Part shown: positions 8,352-15,488 of the stretch, piece by piece
Position numbering within the stretch: the first letter of the stretch is position 1
Layout: each line of letters opens with the position of its first letter
NCBI GenBank assembly: GCA_036381495.1
Contig: DASVCS010000127.1
Span: 1 to 55,840, forward strand
Length of the DNA: 55,840 nucleotides
Source: DASVCS01 sp036381495
Lineage (GTDB): Bacteria; Gemmatimonadota; Gemmatimonadetes; Longimicrobiales; RSA9
Reading direction: 5' to 3'
Program-made: the position numbers and the translations under genes
Notes under the pieces: model-generated
What the model saw: the letters and a program-made list of their open reading frames with translations, nothing else
What the model was told of the DNA's origin: nothing
The model's database searches: none

Positions 8352-9131
8352 TCACGTCCCTGGTTCGGATCCTTGCGCGGCCAGGATCTGCTCCTCGGCC
8401 CGCCGTGCGTCTTCATGTGTATCCACGCCACCCGCCGCGGCGGCGACCACGGCTACGCCGATCGAGAGCCCCGCGGCCAGAGCCCGGAGCTGCTCCAGCC
8501 GCTCGATCTCCTCGAGCGCGCCGGGCGGCAGCGCCACCCACCGCGCCAGTGTCGCCGGCGCGTAGGCGTACACGCCAAGGTGCCGGAGGTAGCGGGGTGT
8601 GGCAAGGTCGGCGGCGCTCGGATCGCCCTCGCGCCGGAACGGAATCGGCGCCCGCGAGAAGTAGAGCGCCGCACCATCATCGCGGCGCGCCACCTTCACG
8701 ACCGCGGGGTCCCGCCACGCCTCGAGCGTGCGGACCGGCGTCGCCACCGTCCCGACATCCCACCCCTCTCGCACCTGCTCCGCGGCCGCCATCACCTGCG
8801 CTTCCGTGATGAACGGCTCGTCCCCCTGGATGTTGACGATGATGTCGAAGTCCCGGTACCCGGGCCGCGCCGCCACCTCGGCCACCCGATCCGTCCCCGA
8901 TGGGTGCGTCGGGCGCGTCAACTCCACCGCCGCGCCCGCCGCCCGGCACGCCGCGGCGACCTCCTCGCTGTCCGTCGCCACGACCACGGCGTCCAGTCCC
9001 GAAAAGCTCTGGACCCGCCGCCAGACCCACTCGATCAACGGCCGCCCGGCCAGGGGCACGAGCGGCTTGCGCGGCAACCGCGCCGAGCCGATCCGGGCGG
9101 GGATCACACCGAGGATGCGGTGTCGCTCCAT
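8352..9131 (-). CDS. kdsB: 3-deoxy-manno-octulosonate cytidylyltransferase KdsB
   Basis: Activates Kdo with CTP to CMP-Kdo for lipid A glycosylation. Visible motifs are GVIPARIGSARLPRKPL at the N-terminus, VVATDSEEV, THPSGTDRVAE, NIQGDEPFI and YFSRAPIPF. The ATG at 9129-9131 gives 259 aa (family about 248). An in-frame TTG at 9162-9164 would start only about 6 nt after the transcription start predicted from the promoter at 9177-9205, so the ATG is favoured. No strong Shine-Dalgarno sequence precedes either. First gene of the Kdo-Lpt-rpoN operon. Confidence 0.95.
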   Translation of the reverse strand: MERHRILGVIPARIGSARLPRKPLVPLAGRPLIEWVWRRVQSFSGLDAVVVATDSEEVAAACRAAGAAVELTRPTHPSGTDRVAEVAARPGYRDFDIIVNIQGDEPFITEAQVMAAAEQVREGWDVGTVATPVRTLEAWRDPAVVKVARRDDGAALYFSRAPIPFRREGDPSAADLATPRYLRHLGVYAYAPATLARWVALPPGALEEIERLEQLRALAAGLSIGVAVVAAAAGGVDTHEDARRAEEQILAAQGSEPGT

Positions 9132-9176
9132 GCGTTTCGCGGGGGAGTCCGGTTCACCCTGCAAAATTCACGCCCG

Positions 9177-9205
9177 AATGTAGCGGTACCCGTGAAGGGT
9201 GTCAA
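9177..9205 (-). promoter_or_regulatory. Candidate sigma70 promoter of the kdsB-rpoN operon
   Basis: On the minus strand the -35 hexamer is TTGACA (9200-9205) and the -10 hexamer is TACATT (9177-9182), separated by exactly 17 bp. Transcription would start near 9170, leaving about 39 nt of leader before the kdsB ATG. It lies in the only sizeable gap upstream of the nine-gene operon. Confidence 0.65.
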
Positions 9206-9249
9206 AGCTCCGGTCATGGCACGACGTACCCGCCCCGGAGCGCCCCCGA

Positions 9250-10833
9250 TCAGGGCCGGCGCCAGGGTCGGTCGTCGTCGAATGGCCAGGACAGGACGAG
9301 GTCCAGTTCGAGGTCGTCGATCGGGTCGTCGGGGTTGGTCATCAGGCGGATCGCGGGGCCGAAGAACTCGAGTCGGACCCCGATGTTCTGCTCGAGATCA
9401 CGGTCCGCATCTTCCGTCCACGCCATGCCGAAGGCGTGGACCAACTCGAGGTCCGGTACCCCGATGATGGGCAGGCGCAGGCGCTCCGGGAGCGGGATGA
9501 TGTACTCGGTCTCGACGAAGACCACGCGGTCGCCCCGGAACTCGCCGATCTCGAAGGTCGGCAGCGTTCCGCCGCCGCCCACGAAGCTCCAGCGTTGACG
9601 TGGCAGACTGCCCGTCCCGGGGAGCGGACCCTGGAAGTACCACTCGACTTCGAGCAGGTGGTTCGCGAGCGCGTCCATGGCCCACTCGCCCGTCGTGACG
9701 AAGCGGCCGAACGAGAAGTCGCCGCCCAGGAGCTCGCCCGCCACCTCGATGCCGGCTTCTCCCTCCACGGCCGCACTCTCTCCGACCCACTCGCCCGCGG
9801 CCGTGACGAGCACCTCGTTGATCCGCCCCTCATCGATGGGTGGGTTGAAACGGAACGGATCACCGAAGGCGACCCATGGATCCCCCGACCGGAGCGACTC
9901 GGCCCGCTCGGTCCGGCCGCGCAGCTCGGCCGTGAGCGTGTTCCGCCCCCGGCCGAACCGGTGCCGGACGCCCGCGTACCAGCGCTCGGCCTCGTAGTAG
10001 TTGCGGTGATCCTTCCCCGTCGCCAGGAAGGTGAGCGAGTTCCGCGCATCGCCGCGGATCCACCGCTCGTTCGTGGCCGTGACCTCCTCCGCGCCGAGGA
10101 GCAGCGCGTCCGCACCGCGCTCGAAGGCGAACTCGCCGCCGCCGTTCAACGCGCCGCGCTCGGAGCGATAGCCGATCCAGCCGTGGATCGACGGCCGGCT
10201 CCGCCCCAGAGGCGGGAGCCTGTACGTCGCGCCCCAATCCAGGCCGAGCGCGTTGACGCGGTCGTACGTCGGCGCGTGGAACCCCAGGATCCCGTCCAGC
10301 TCGAGCGCCGTCCGCTCCGCCGTCCCCTCGATGACGACCACACCATCCTCGCGGCGGGCGCGGTACGGCGCGAGCGGCCCGCCCACCACCTCGCCCGTGA
10401 CCTCCGCCAGCCCGGAGCGGTAGAGCCCGCCGCCCAGGTTGACGATGTCTCCGTGGATCCGAGCGCCGGGGCGCAGGAAGACATCGGCGTCCGCTTCGAC
10501 CAGATCGCCCGCCACCGCGCCCTCGAGGATCAGCCGCGCATCCACCACGAGGACGGACCGCGGTACGCTGTCCGCCGCGCCGATCAGCGTGTCGCGCGTG
10601 ATGAGGAGGTAGGCGCCGGAACGGAGCAGCCGGTCCAGCCGCCGGTCCAGCCCCGGGTCGCCCGGTCCCTGGCGCTCGACGCGCTGCGCCTCGAGCGTGG
10701 CGCCGGGCGCGGCCGCCGCCGCGAGCGACGCGAGGCCGACGGCCGCCACGAGGAGCACGAGCCGGGACGCATGCCGAACACGAATGCCCGCGCTACACGG
10801 CACGGGCCGCCTCCGCCGGGCCCCTCCGGACAT
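9250..10833 (-). CDS. Exported hypothetical protein, probable outer-membrane beta-barrel
   Basis: Not recognised as a named family. A basic leader is followed by a hydrophobic signal segment (RLVLLVAAVGLASLAAAAA, about residues 24-43) with possible cleavage near LEA|Q. Residues about 95-150 have a repeated polymer-forming pattern (LEGAVAGDL, GARIHGDIVNLGGG, EVTGEVVGG) like bactofilin or DUF342-type beta-helices. The rest alternates aromatic and charged residues as in beta-barrels (WGATYRL, IHGWIGYRSERG, EVEWYFQGPL, VVFVETEYIIPLPERLRL), resembling the C-terminal region of BamA-type surface antigens, and ends near LELDLVLSWPF. Length 527 aa. It lies 23 nt after pabA and about 120 bp before kdsB. 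Barrel topology is an inference. Confidence 0.6.
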   Translation of the reverse strand: MSGGARRRRPVPCSAGIRVRHASRLVLLVAAVGLASLAAAAAPGATLEAQRVERQGPGDPGLDRRLDRLLRSGAYLLITRDTLIGAADSVPRSVLVVDARLILEGAVAGDLVEADADVFLRPGARIHGDIVNLGGGLYRSGLAEVTGEVVGGPLAPYRARREDGVVVIEGTAERTALELDGILGFHAPTYDRVNALGLDWGATYRLPPLGRSRPSIHGWIGYRSERGALNGGGEFAFERGADALLLGAEEVTATNERWIRGDARNSLTFLATGKDHRNYYEAERWYAGVRHRFGRGRNTLTAELRGRTERAESLRSGDPWVAFGDPFRFNPPIDEGRINEVLVTAAGEWVGESAAVEGEAGIEVAGELLGGDFSFGRFVTTGEWAMDALANHLLEVEWYFQGPLPGTGSLPRQRWSFVGGGGTLPTFEIGEFRGDRVVFVETEYIIPLPERLRLPIIGVPDLELVHAFGMAWTEDADRDLEQNIGVRLEFFGPAIRLMTNPDDPIDDLELDLVLSWPFDDDRPWRRP

Positions 10834-10856
10834 TGCGCGCGCGGGCGCCCGCCGGC

Positions 10857-11432
10857 TCAGAGTGAAAGGAAGTTCGACAACAGCTCGCGACCACCCTCGC
10901 TCGCGATCGACTCGGGATGGAACTGCACGCCCCAGACCGGGGCCGTGCGGTGGCGCACCGCTTGAACCTCATCTTCCCAGCCGGCCTCATCCGTCCACGC
11001 AACCACCTCGAGTGCATCGGGGAGCGTCGCCCGCTCGAGGACGAGCGAATGATAGCGCGTCACCTTGAGCGGCGTGGGCAGGCCCCGGAACAGACCGTCC
11101 CCCGTGTGCGCCACCGGCGAGAGCTTCCCGTGCATCGCCCGCCGCGCACGCACGACCCGCCCCCCGTACGCCGCGCCGATCGCCTGGTGTCCCAGACACA
11201 CGCCCAGGATCGGAACCGCCCCACCGAAGCGGCGAACGCACGCGACGCTGATCCCCGCCTCCGCCGGCGTGCAAGGACCGGGCGAGATGACGATCCGCTC
11301 CGGCCCCATCGCCTCGATCTCATCGAGCGAGATCGCATCGTTGCGGCGAACGACCGGATCCGCCCCGAGATCGCCCAGGAGCTGCACCAGGTTCCAGGTG
11401 AACGAGTCGTAGTTGTCGATGACGAGGAGCAC
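10857..11432 (-). CDS. pabA: Glutamine amidotransferase of anthranilate / aminodeoxychorismate synthase (TrpG/PabA)
   Basis: Class I glutaminase subunit that feeds ammonia to TrpE or PabB. The triad is visible: Cys79 in GVCLGHQ, His172 and Glu174 in QFHPES. The N-terminus LLVIDNYDSFTWNL and the PGPCTP motif are typical. The GTG at 11430-11432 is preceded by GGAGAAGG at about 7 nt and gives 191 aa, the normal size; the longer open frame to 11915 crosses the palindrome and is rejected. No trpE or pabB is in view, so the two pathways cannot be separated; the symbol is provisional. Confidence 0.88.
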   Translation of the reverse strand: MLLVIDNYDSFTWNLVQLLGDLGADPVVRRNDAISLDEIEAMGPERIVISPGPCTPAEAGISVACVRRFGGAVPILGVCLGHQAIGAAYGGRVVRARRAMHGKLSPVAHTGDGLFRGLPTPLKVTRYHSLVLERATLPDALEVVAWTDEAGWEDEVQAVRHRTAPVWGVQFHPESIASEGGRELLSNFLSL

Positions 11433-11549
11433 GGCGTAGCCTTCTCCGGGCACGGACGTTCCAGCACGGCAGGATGATACGGCGCGGCGCGGACCGCCGC
11501 CAGGGCGACCTCCGGGCCCTCCGTGCGCGGGCGCGCGCGCCTGCGCGTA

Positions 11550-11600
11550 CGGGACGAATCGAAAATCCGGGACCTGGTCCCGGATTTTCGATTCGTCCCG
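11550..11600. repeat. Perfect 51-bp palindrome (25-bp arms, 1-nt centre)
   Basis: The left arm 11550-11574 and right arm 11576-11600 are exact reverse complements around a single T at 11575. The arms begin CGGGACGAATCG and contain an AT-richer core (AAAAT/ATTTT). It lies in the 257-bp gap between xerD (stop 11690) and pabA (start 11432). No T-tract follows on either strand, so it is not a classical intrinsic terminator. It could be a bidirectional hairpin, a REP-like repeat or a protein-binding site. Confidence 0.9.
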
Positions 11601-11689
11601 GCGGAACATGCCGGCGGCTCCGTCCGGCGTTCGACCCCGATCCCGTCCCCGTCGTAGGCGCCGGACGAGCCGTCCCGATCCCGCCCCCG

Positions 11690-12580
11690 CTACGCCCGCG
11701 GATGAAACCGCCGGTGCACGTCCCTGAGGTATTCCCGATCCACGTGCGTGTAGATCTGCGTGGTCGTGATGTCGGCATGGCCGAGCATCTCCTGGACGGC
11801 GGCCAGGTCCGCGCCGCCCTCGAGCAGGTGCGTGGCGAACGAGTGCCGCAGGGTGTGCGGCGTCACTCGCTTCTCGATCCCGGCCCGCTCGACGTGCTTT
11901 CGCAGGATCTTCCACGCCCCCATCCGCGAGAGCGGTCCGCCGCGCGCGTTCAGGAAGACCACGCCCTTGCCATTGCCGCGCTCGAGGCGCGGGCGCAGCT
12001 CGCGCACGTAGATGTCGAGCGCGCGGATCGCGCTCCGGCCGATCGGCACCAGCCGCTCCTTGGCGCCCTTGCCGAACACCCGCGCGAACCCGTCGGCCAT
12101 GGCGATGTCACGCAGCTTCACCGTGATCAGTTCACTCACGCGCACGCCCGAAGCGTAGGCGAATTCGAGCAGCGCCTTGTCTCGCCAGAAGAGCCGATCG
12201 CCGGGATCCGGCGCATCGAGCAGCCGCTCGATCTCCGCGCGACTCAACACGCCCGGCAGCCGGCGCCAGGTGCGCGGCGGCTCGATCCGTTCGCTCGGAT
12301 CCGCCACGACCAGCCCCTCGCCCAGCAAGAACGCGAAGTAGGTCCGGATCGCCGAAAGGTTGCGCCGGATCGACGTCGGCGCGAGCCCCTGGTCCTTGAG
12401 ATGGTAGACGAACTCGCGCAACGCCGTGGGCGTGACCTCGCCGGGGCGCCGGGCCCCACGTGCCTCGAGGAACGTCACGAGCCGCCGGAGGTCGCGGCCG
12501 TACGCATCCAGCGTGCGCGCCGAGAGCCCGCGCTCGACGGCCAGGTGGTCGAGGAATCGCTCGAGGTGGTACGCGCTCAC
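11690..12580 (-). CDS. xerD: Tyrosine recombinase XerD/XerC
   Basis: Site-specific recombinase that probably resolves chromosome dimers at dif. The N-terminal SAM-like domain (AYHLERFLDHLAVERGLS, LREFVYHLKDQGL) is followed by the catalytic domain with Arg in ASGVRVSEL, His242 and Arg245 in HTLRHSF, His268 in LGHADI and the nucleophile Tyr277 in TTTQIYTHV. The GTG at 12578-12580 gives 296 aa, matching XerD (298). The frame is open further upstream to 12748 but that part is unlike the family. No integrase-like neighbours or attachment sites are present, so a housekeeping role is likely. Confidence 0.9.
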   Translation of the reverse strand: MSAYHLERFLDHLAVERGLSARTLDAYGRDLRRLVTFLEARGARRPGEVTPTALREFVYHLKDQGLAPTSIRRNLSAIRTYFAFLLGEGLVVADPSERIEPPRTWRRLPGVLSRAEIERLLDAPDPGDRLFWRDKALLEFAYASGVRVSELITVKLRDIAMADGFARVFGKGAKERLVPIGRSAIRALDIYVRELRPRLERGNGKGVVFLNARGGPLSRMGAWKILRKHVERAGIEKRVTPHTLRHSFATHLLEGGADLAAVQEMLGHADITTTQIYTHVDREYLRDVHRRFHPRA

Positions 12581-12698
12581 GCGTGTTCGGCGTCGGGGTC
12601 GAACGAAGCTCGCCGGCGTGATGCACGACTCGGCGCCGCAGCCGCCGCTTCCGTGCCCGATTCGCTGCGAATCACGCCCGGTCGAGTCGAACCTGATG

Positions 12699-13253
12699 TC
12701 ATTCCGGGTGTCGCCGGGTTCGCCACCACCAGAACAGCGCCGCGGCAACGAGCACGAGCGCGATCCAGAGCAGGGGCTCGCTCAGGCGCCCGAAGATCCG
12801 CAGCAGCGCTTCCCAGTTGCGCCCGGCCGTGGCGCCCAGCAGGACCAGCGCGCCGTACCACAGCGCCGACGCTCCCGCGAGCGGGAGGATGATGCGGCGG
12901 ATCGGGACGTGCGCGATCCCCGCGAAGACCGGCACCATCGCGCGGAACCCCGGCAGGAAGCGGCTCACGAAGATCGCCGGCGTCCCCCAGCGGTGATAGA
13001 AGCGGCCGATGGAATCGAGCTGGTGCGGCCGGAGCAGCCAATGCCCCGCCGTCGTGCCGAAGAAGCCGCGGCCGTAGCGCCACGCCAGTCGGTAGACGAC
13101 GACGGCCGTCCCGACGTTCGCGACCCACGTGACCAGGAAGACGGCGAGCGGGTCGGCCCGGCCGCGGGCCGCCAGGAACGCGCCGAAGAGGACGAAGGTG
13201 TCGGCGGGGATCGGCGGAATGATGTTCTCGACCGCCGCGCCGATCCCGATCAC
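12699..13253 (-). CDS. DedA family (SNARE-associated/VTT) membrane protein
   Basis: Integral membrane protein of the DedA family, implicated in lipid scrambling and envelope homeostasis. Visible family features are ENIIPPIPADTFVLFGAFLA, the conserved FVSRFLPGFRAMVPVFAG segment and several hydrophobic helices ending in WIALVLVAAALFWWW. The GTG at 13251-13253 gives 184 aa. In-frame sequence continues upstream to about 13310 (IGTLTGLAPLVVYAV) and looks like the missing first helix, but no ATG, GTG or TTG is available there; a CTG at 13308-13310 is next to a GGGAGG. The true start is therefore uncertain and possibly non-canonical. Confidence 0.85.
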   Translation of the reverse strand: MIGIGAAVENIIPPIPADTFVLFGAFLAARGRADPLAVFLVTWVANVGTAVVVYRLAWRYGRGFFGTTAGHWLLRPHQLDSIGRFYHRWGTPAIFVSRFLPGFRAMVPVFAGIAHVPIRRIILPLAGASALWYGALVLLGATAGRNWEALLRIFGRLSEPLLWIALVLVAAALFWWWRTRRHPE

Positions 13254-13332
13254 CGCGTAGACGACGAGCGGCGCGAGCCCGGTGAGCGTCCCGATGACGT
13301 CGTCGATCAGCGCCTCCCGCGCGGGCCGGGCC

Positions 13333-13812
13333 TCACTCCTCGATCGCGTCCACCAGTGCGACGGCCACCGCCGCGATCCCCTCGCGCCGCCCGATCCAAC
13401 CCATTCCCTCGTTCGTCTTGCCCTTCACCGACACATGCGTCGTTCCGATGCCGAGCGCCGCCGCGAGGCGCTCACGCATGGCCTGAACGTGCGGCGCGAG
13501 CCGGGGCGCTTCCGCGATCACGGTCACGTCGACGTTGACCACCTGGTAATTCCGCTCCCCGAGGAGGCGCACCGCGTGGCGCAGCAGCGCGATCGAGTCG
13601 GCATCGCGCCACTGCGGATCGTCGGGCGGGAAGTGCGTCCCGATGTCGCCGAGGCCGACGGCGCCGAGCAGCGCGTCCGTCACCGCGTGCGCCACCGCGT
13701 CCGCATCCGAGTGACCGGCCAGCCCCTGCTCGGACGGGATCTCGACACCGCCCAGGACCAGCCGCCGCTCCGGCGCGAAGCGGTGCGAGTCGTAGCCGAT
13801 CCCGACCCTCAC
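13333..13812 (-). CDS. ispF: 2-C-methyl-D-erythritol 2,4-cyclodiphosphate synthase IspF
   Basis: MEP-pathway enzyme making MEcPP for isoprenoid and quinone side-chain synthesis. VRVGIGYDSHRF carries zinc ligands Asp8 and His10; AGHSDADAVAHAVTDALLGA, IGTHFPPDDPQW and KGKTNEGMGWIGR are diagnostic. The GTG at 13810-13812 gives 159 aa, the same length as E. coli IspF. It starts 4 nt before the mqnC stop on the upstream side ends its frame, so the two genes are tightly packed, and isoprenoid supply beside menaquinone synthesis is sensible. Confidence 0.97.
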   Translation of the reverse strand: MRVGIGYDSHRFAPERRLVLGGVEIPSEQGLAGHSDADAVAHAVTDALLGAVGLGDIGTHFPPDDPQWRDADSIALLRHAVRLLGERNYQVVNVDVTVIAEAPRLAPHVQAMRERLAAALGIGTTHVSVKGKTNEGMGWIGRREGIAAVAVALVDAIEE

Positions 13813-13816
13813 GGTC

Positions 13817-15082
13817 TCAGCCCGCCACCGCCCCGGCCCGCCACGCGCAGCACGGGCACCCCGCCTCCTCCGCGCCCACCGGCGTATAGTCCTGGTAGCG
13901 CCTGCGCGGCGTGAAGCCCGCATCTTCGATCAGGCGACGGATCTCCGCCTCCGGCATGATGAAGTCCGTGCCCGCCGCGCTCACCACGTTCTCCTCGATC
14001 ATCAGCGAGCCGAAGTCGTTCGCGCCGAAGCGCAGCGCGATCTGCGCCATCTTCGGCCCCTGCGTCACGTACGAGACCTGCACGTTCTGGATGTTGTCCA
14101 ACACGAGCCGCGAGAGCGCCGTCATGCGCAGGTAGTCCATTCCGGTTCCCAGCGGGGTCCCCCACCCCTCCATCTCGGTGTGCAGCGGCTGGAACGACCA
14201 GGCGATGAACGCCGTGAACCGCCCCGCACCCCGCGCCACGCTCCGCGCCTGCGCCGCCCGTACCTTCAGCAGGTGCTCGAGCCGGTCCTCCCACGTCTCA
14301 CCCACGCCGTACATCATCGTCACCGTGGTGAGCAACCCGACCTCGTGCGCCGTCTCGTGGATCTCGAGCCACCGGCTCGCATCGATCTTCTTCGGCGCGA
14401 TGAAGTCCCGCACCCCGTCCACCAGGATCTCGGCACCCGCGCCCGGGATCGAGTCCAGCCCCGCCTCCCGGAGCTGCCGCAGCACCTCATCCAGCGGCAG
14501 CCTCGAGACCTTGCAGATCATCTCGATCTCGGACGCGCTGAACCCGTGCACGTGGATCGGGTGGTGCTCCTTGATGTACCGGAGCAGCCCCAGATACCAG
14601 TCCAGCGGCAGGTACGGGTTGTGCCCGCCCTGCATCAGGATCTGGACCGCACCCCGCGCCTTCGCCTCGTCGATCTTCCGCCCGATCTCCTCGTAGCTCA
14701 ACACGTACGCCTCGTCGTCCTTCGGACGGCGATAGAACGCGCAGAACCGGCAGTCGGTCACGCAGACGTTCGTGTAGTTGATGTTCCGGTCGACAATGTA
14801 GGTGACGACGTCGCCCGGCACCTTCTCCCGCCGCAACGCATCCGCCCGCGCGCCCAGCTCGAGCAGCGGCGTCTCGGCCAGCACGCCGCTCCACTCCTCG
14901 ATCTCCGCCGCGTGCGGCCGCGAGGCGAGCGGCGGCGGGGTGTAGGTCGGCCGCGGCGTCGCGCGCCGCAGCCCCACCGATCCCTCCGGCGTCGCGTCGC
15001 GCCGCCGTGGCGCCACCGTCGTCAAAATCGGAAGCGCCCGCTGCTCGGGCGGGAGCTTCCGCTGCGTCGCCTGCGTACTCAC
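13817..15082 (-). CDS. mqnC: Cyclic dehypoxanthinylfutalosine synthase MqnC (radical SAM)
   Basis: Radical SAM enzyme of the futalosine menaquinone pathway that cyclises dehypoxanthine futalosine. The [4Fe-4S] motif is canonical CX3CX2C (Cys107, Cys111, Cys114 in CVTDCRFC) after DRNINYTNV. QGGHNPYLPLDWYL, HGFSASEI, IPGAGAEIL and MMYGVGETWEDR follow. The GTG at 15080-15082 is preceded by GAGAGGA at about 8 nt. The N-terminal 55 residues are low-complexity and non-conserved. The C-terminus GCPCCAW adds a Cys cluster. It lies downstream of mqnE, separated by a hexamer-repeat element. Confidence 0.95.
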   Translation of the reverse strand: MSTQATQRKLPPEQRALPILTTVAPRRRDATPEGSVGLRRATPRPTYTPPPLASRPHAAEIEEWSGVLAETPLLELGARADALRREKVPGDVVTYIVDRNINYTNVCVTDCRFCAFYRRPKDDEAYVLSYEEIGRKIDEAKARGAVQILMQGGHNPYLPLDWYLGLLRYIKEHHPIHVHGFSASEIEMICKVSRLPLDEVLRQLREAGLDSIPGAGAEILVDGVRDFIAPKKIDASRWLEIHETAHEVGLLTTVTMMYGVGETWEDRLEHLLKVRAAQARSVARGAGRFTAFIAWSFQPLHTEMEGWGTPLGTGMDYLRMTALSRLVLDNIQNVQVSYVTQGPKMAQIALRFGANDFGSLMIEENVVSAAGTDFIMPEAEIRRLIEDAGFTPRRRYQDYTPVGAEEAGCPCCAWRAGAVAG

Positions 15083-15104
15083 ATCAAGATCCTCTCGAAC
15101 GAAA

Positions 15105-15466
15105 CGATCACCCTCTCCCCCCGTCCCCCCTCAGCCCCGGTCTGGGGCTGGGGCTGGGGCTAGGGCTAGGGTTGGGCGTCCCCTGGGTTTGTCGCGTGCG
15201 GGCTCATACGCGGCCTCACCCCGGCGCCTGTCCGTTCCCGCGAAAGGAAGCGTGGAAGCAGAGGCGTCCTCGGGGCGCCGCGTTCCCGCTCCCCGTAAAC
15301 GTAAACGTTCCCGCTCCCGCTCCCGTTCCCGGCCGTTCCCATCCCGCTCCCGCTCCCGTTCCCGGCCGTTCCCATCCAGCTCCCGCCCCTCCCCGGGCCT
15401 TCCTCCCCTCCACCACACCCCCTCCCGGGCACTCCCCAGCCCTAGCCCTAGCCCCAGCCCCAGCCC
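15105..15466 (-). repeat. Hexamer-bounded inverted mini-element A (between mqnE and mqnC)
   Basis: The arm at 15142-15176 is GGGGCT x3, AGGGCT, AGGGTT, GGG on the plus strand. The arm at 15434-15466 is its reverse complement with about one mismatch over 32 nt. Between them lie about 257 bp holding CCCGCT/CCCGTT hexamers. On the mqnC side a polypurine tract (minus strand, about 15105-15131) follows. This fills most of the 406-bp gap between mqnE and mqnC; no gene is seen in it. Same architecture and same orientation relative to transcription as elements at 49226-49383 and 50035-50332. Confidence 0.8.
15310..15375. repeat. Exact 33-bp tandem duplication inside element A
   Basis: Two identical copies, 15310-15342 and 15343-15375, each built of CCCGCT and CCCGTT hexamers and ending CCGTTCCCAT. 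This is a second, different hexamer family within the mini-element. Confidence 0.9.
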
Positions 15467-15487
15467 GGCGGCGCCGCAGGCGCCGCC
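15467..15487 (-). terminator. GC hairpin directly after mqnE
   Basis: GGCGGCGCC and GGCGCCGCC form a perfect 9-bp stem with a 3-nt loop, starting 1 nt after the mqnE stop codon and abutting the first hexamer arm. No U-tract follows, so it is a possible terminator, pause or mRNA-end site only. Confidence 0.4.
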
Positions 15488-15488
15488 C

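Noticed and set aside
11433..11915. N-terminal extension of the PabA frame through the palindrome
   Set aside because: The GTG at 11432 has a strong ribosome site and gives the standard length; the extension reads through the palindrome and into xerD antiphase.
11690..12580. XerD-like gene as the integrase of a genomic island
   Set aside because: It matches housekeeping XerD in length and motifs, is flanked by conserved genes, and no tRNA or direct-repeat attachment site was seen.
15142..15176. Telomere-like repeat marking a linear chromosome end
   Set aside because: The arrays are short, internal, in inverted pairs, and lie between genes of one locus; the likeness to eukaryotic telomere repeats is superficial.
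15310..15375. Possible CRISPR array
   Set aside because: The 33-bp copies are directly adjacent with no spacers and no cas gene is near.
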